A stretch of 21,706 nucleotides of DNA from a virus: IMG/VR virus record IMGVR_UViG_3300006805_000190, positions 1 to 21,706 of that record. The stretch is one strand, 5' to 3'. Shown piece after piece: positions 20,871-21,706 of the stretch; position 1 is the first letter of the stretch, and each line of letters starts with the position of its first letter. The translations under genes were made by a program, and so were the position numbers. The notes beneath the pieces were generated by a model. It searched no databases, was not told the DNA's origin, and was given only the letters and a program-made list of their open reading frames with translations.

Positions 20871-21155
20871 ATGAGCACATACGACCAACTCTGCGGCGCG
20901 CTCGGCATGTTGAAACAGAACAATGTCGAACTGGACTACCCGGCCATAAACGAACGGATGCGCGATCTGGGCCGGCGCGTTGGTATTGCGCGATTCGGTG
21001 ACCCGATTGCCAACATGCCAGCGACCGGATTCTCCGACCCGGTATTTGCGGAGGTGCAGGAAATGCATCGCCAATACAGGGACCTGTGCCTGGATCGCAA
21101 CCTGATAGAACGCGGGTATTTGTTTGATGATCGTGACTGCGTGCCGCTGGTATGA
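20871..21155 (+). CDS. Small early-type phage protein, 94 aa
   Basis: The start is set by the fourth hairpin ribosome-binding site and lies behind the second promoter-like block, so it belongs to the same regulated set as the genes at 19207-19898. The protein is helical and charged (YDQLCGALGMLKQNNVELDY; INERMRDLGRRVGIARFGDP; VFAEVQEMHRQYRDLCLDRN). No family is recognised. Its TGA overlaps the ATG of a tiny membrane-protein gene by three bases. Confidence 0.75.
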   Translation: MSTYDQLCGALGMLKQNNVELDYPAINERMRDLGRRVGIARFGDPIANMPATGFSDPVFAEVQEMHRQYRDLCLDRNLIERGYLFDDRDCVPLV

Positions 21156-21253
21156 TCCGCCGCATCGCATCCCTGATACTCAACGCCATCGCCATCGTTG
21201 GCGGTGGTTGGCTCCTGCTGGCGGTGTTCGCCGCCTGCGTTAACTTCTACTGA
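21152..21253 (+). CDS. Tiny single-pass membrane protein, 33 aa
   Basis: The ATG overlaps the preceding stop (ATGA), a typical coupling. The peptide reads MIRRIASLILNAIAIVGGGW then LLLAVFAACVNFY: two Arg at the N-terminus and about 25 hydrophobic residues, one membrane helix, N-terminus probably cytoplasmic. Similar tiny peptides in phages act as holin-like, inhibitor or exclusion proteins; which applies here cannot be told. Confidence 0.6.
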   Translation: MIRRIASLILNAIAIVGGGWLLLAVFAACVNFY

Positions 21254-21264
21254 GGGTAACTAAA

Positions 21265-21706
21265 ATGTGGATGACAACGCTAGAACAAATTAGATCACAT
21301 TCGCCGTGCGAAACCGGGTGGAAGCGGCTTCTCAAACACCTAGGTAAAACCAAGGCCGACGACGAGCCGCTTTCGATCATATCAATACTCGACAGTAACG
21401 GGCTTGATGACGCGCTGTGGTGCTTGCGGGCGGCGGAGGGGCATGACGCTGAGATACGACTCTACGCAGTTTGGTGTGCGCGCCAGGTTGAGCACTTGAT
21501 GACCGATCCGCGCAGCCTCAACGCTCTGGACGTAGCCGAACGATATGCACATGGGGCTGCGACCCCGGATGAATTGGCTGCTGCGGGGGCTGCTGCGGGG
21601 GATGCTGCGTGGGCTGCGTGGGCTGCTGCGCGGGCTGCTGCGGGGGCTGCGCGGGATGCTGCGTGGGCTGCTGCGCGGGATGCTGCGGGGGCTGCTGCGG
21701 GGGCTG
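21265..21706 (+). CDS. Phage protein with Ala-rich repeat tail (cut by window edge)
   Basis: GAGGG lies eight bases before the ATG at 21265. The N-terminal about 100 residues are folded-looking (TTLEQIRSHSPCETGWKRLL; RLYAVWCARQVEHLMTDPRS; ALDVAERYAHGAATPDELAA). Proteins with the same CLRAxxxHxxxxRLxAVWCARQVxHLMxDPRSxxALDVAERxAxG core followed by long AAxAAW/AAR tracts occur in other phages, from memory. From about residue 107 the sequence is a repeat of Ala with Gly, Asp, Trp and Arg, encoded by GCT-GCG-NGG units. There is no stop before the window end. Function unknown. Confidence 0.82.
   Translation, partial: MWMTTLEQIRSHSPCETGWKRLLKHLGKTKADDEPLSIISILDSNGLDDALWCLRAAEGHDAEIRLYAVWCARQVEHLMTDPRSLNALDVAERYAHGAATPDELAAAGAAAGDAAWAAWAAARAAAGAARDAAWAAARDAAGAAAGA

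Noticed and set aside
1-21706. tRNA genes, rRNA, integrase or an integron integrase gene
   Set aside because: No cloverleaf-like sequence, rRNA segment or tyrosine-recombinase frame was recognised; the attC-like sites therefore have no integrase within the window.

Overview
The window is part of a tailed-phage genome, most likely a podovirus (short-tailed phage), or a prophage of that kind. The evidence is a continuous leftward virion operon (minus strand, about 18.5 kb down to 1). It holds small terminase candidate, large terminase, a first fibre, portal, scaffold, major capsid protein, decoration-like protein, a second fibre, tail adaptor, tail nozzle-like protein, and a run of Ala/Gly/Gln-rich internal virion (ejection) proteins. 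No tape measure, sheath or tail tube is seen. No integrase, repressor, lysis gene, tRNA or rRNA is visible. The host is not given by the sequence. The attC-like sites described below resemble those of proteobacterial integrons, so a proteobacterial host is the best guess.

Layout. (1) 1-18471, minus strand: nearly every junction is a 1-8 nt overlap (ATGA, TAATG or TGATG), which implies translational coupling; the few gaps carry strong Shine-Dalgarno sequences. One hairpin terminator candidate (8554-8583) sits after the capsid block. (2) 18472-19206: control region holding two leftward promoter candidates, three GGTGCC direct repeats, inverted repeats, a possible 45-residue membrane protein gene, and a rightward promoter candidate. 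(3) 19207-21706, plus strand: a string of small genes of unknown function. Four of them share an identical ribosome-binding hairpin, and two of those lie behind a repeated promoter-like block. The last gene is a low-complexity Ala-rich gene cut by the window edge.

The most striking part is 19879-20558. Two sequences there have the architecture of integron attC recombination sites. They flank one small gene in the gene-then-attC order of an integron cassette; a second small gene follows and ends in what may be a broken third site. The upstream genes end inside the first core box of each site, as cassette genes usually do. This looks like integron cassettes carried in the early or accessory region of a phage.

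Other unusual points: a seven-unit, 42-residue Asp-box-like propeller inserted into the tail nozzle-like protein; a large terminase with what looks like a second, degenerate nuclease domain fused to its C-terminus; a bipartite repeat found both between terS and terL and downstream of the cassettes; a decayed copy of a fibre gene start; and several in-frame tandem repeats in small structural genes.
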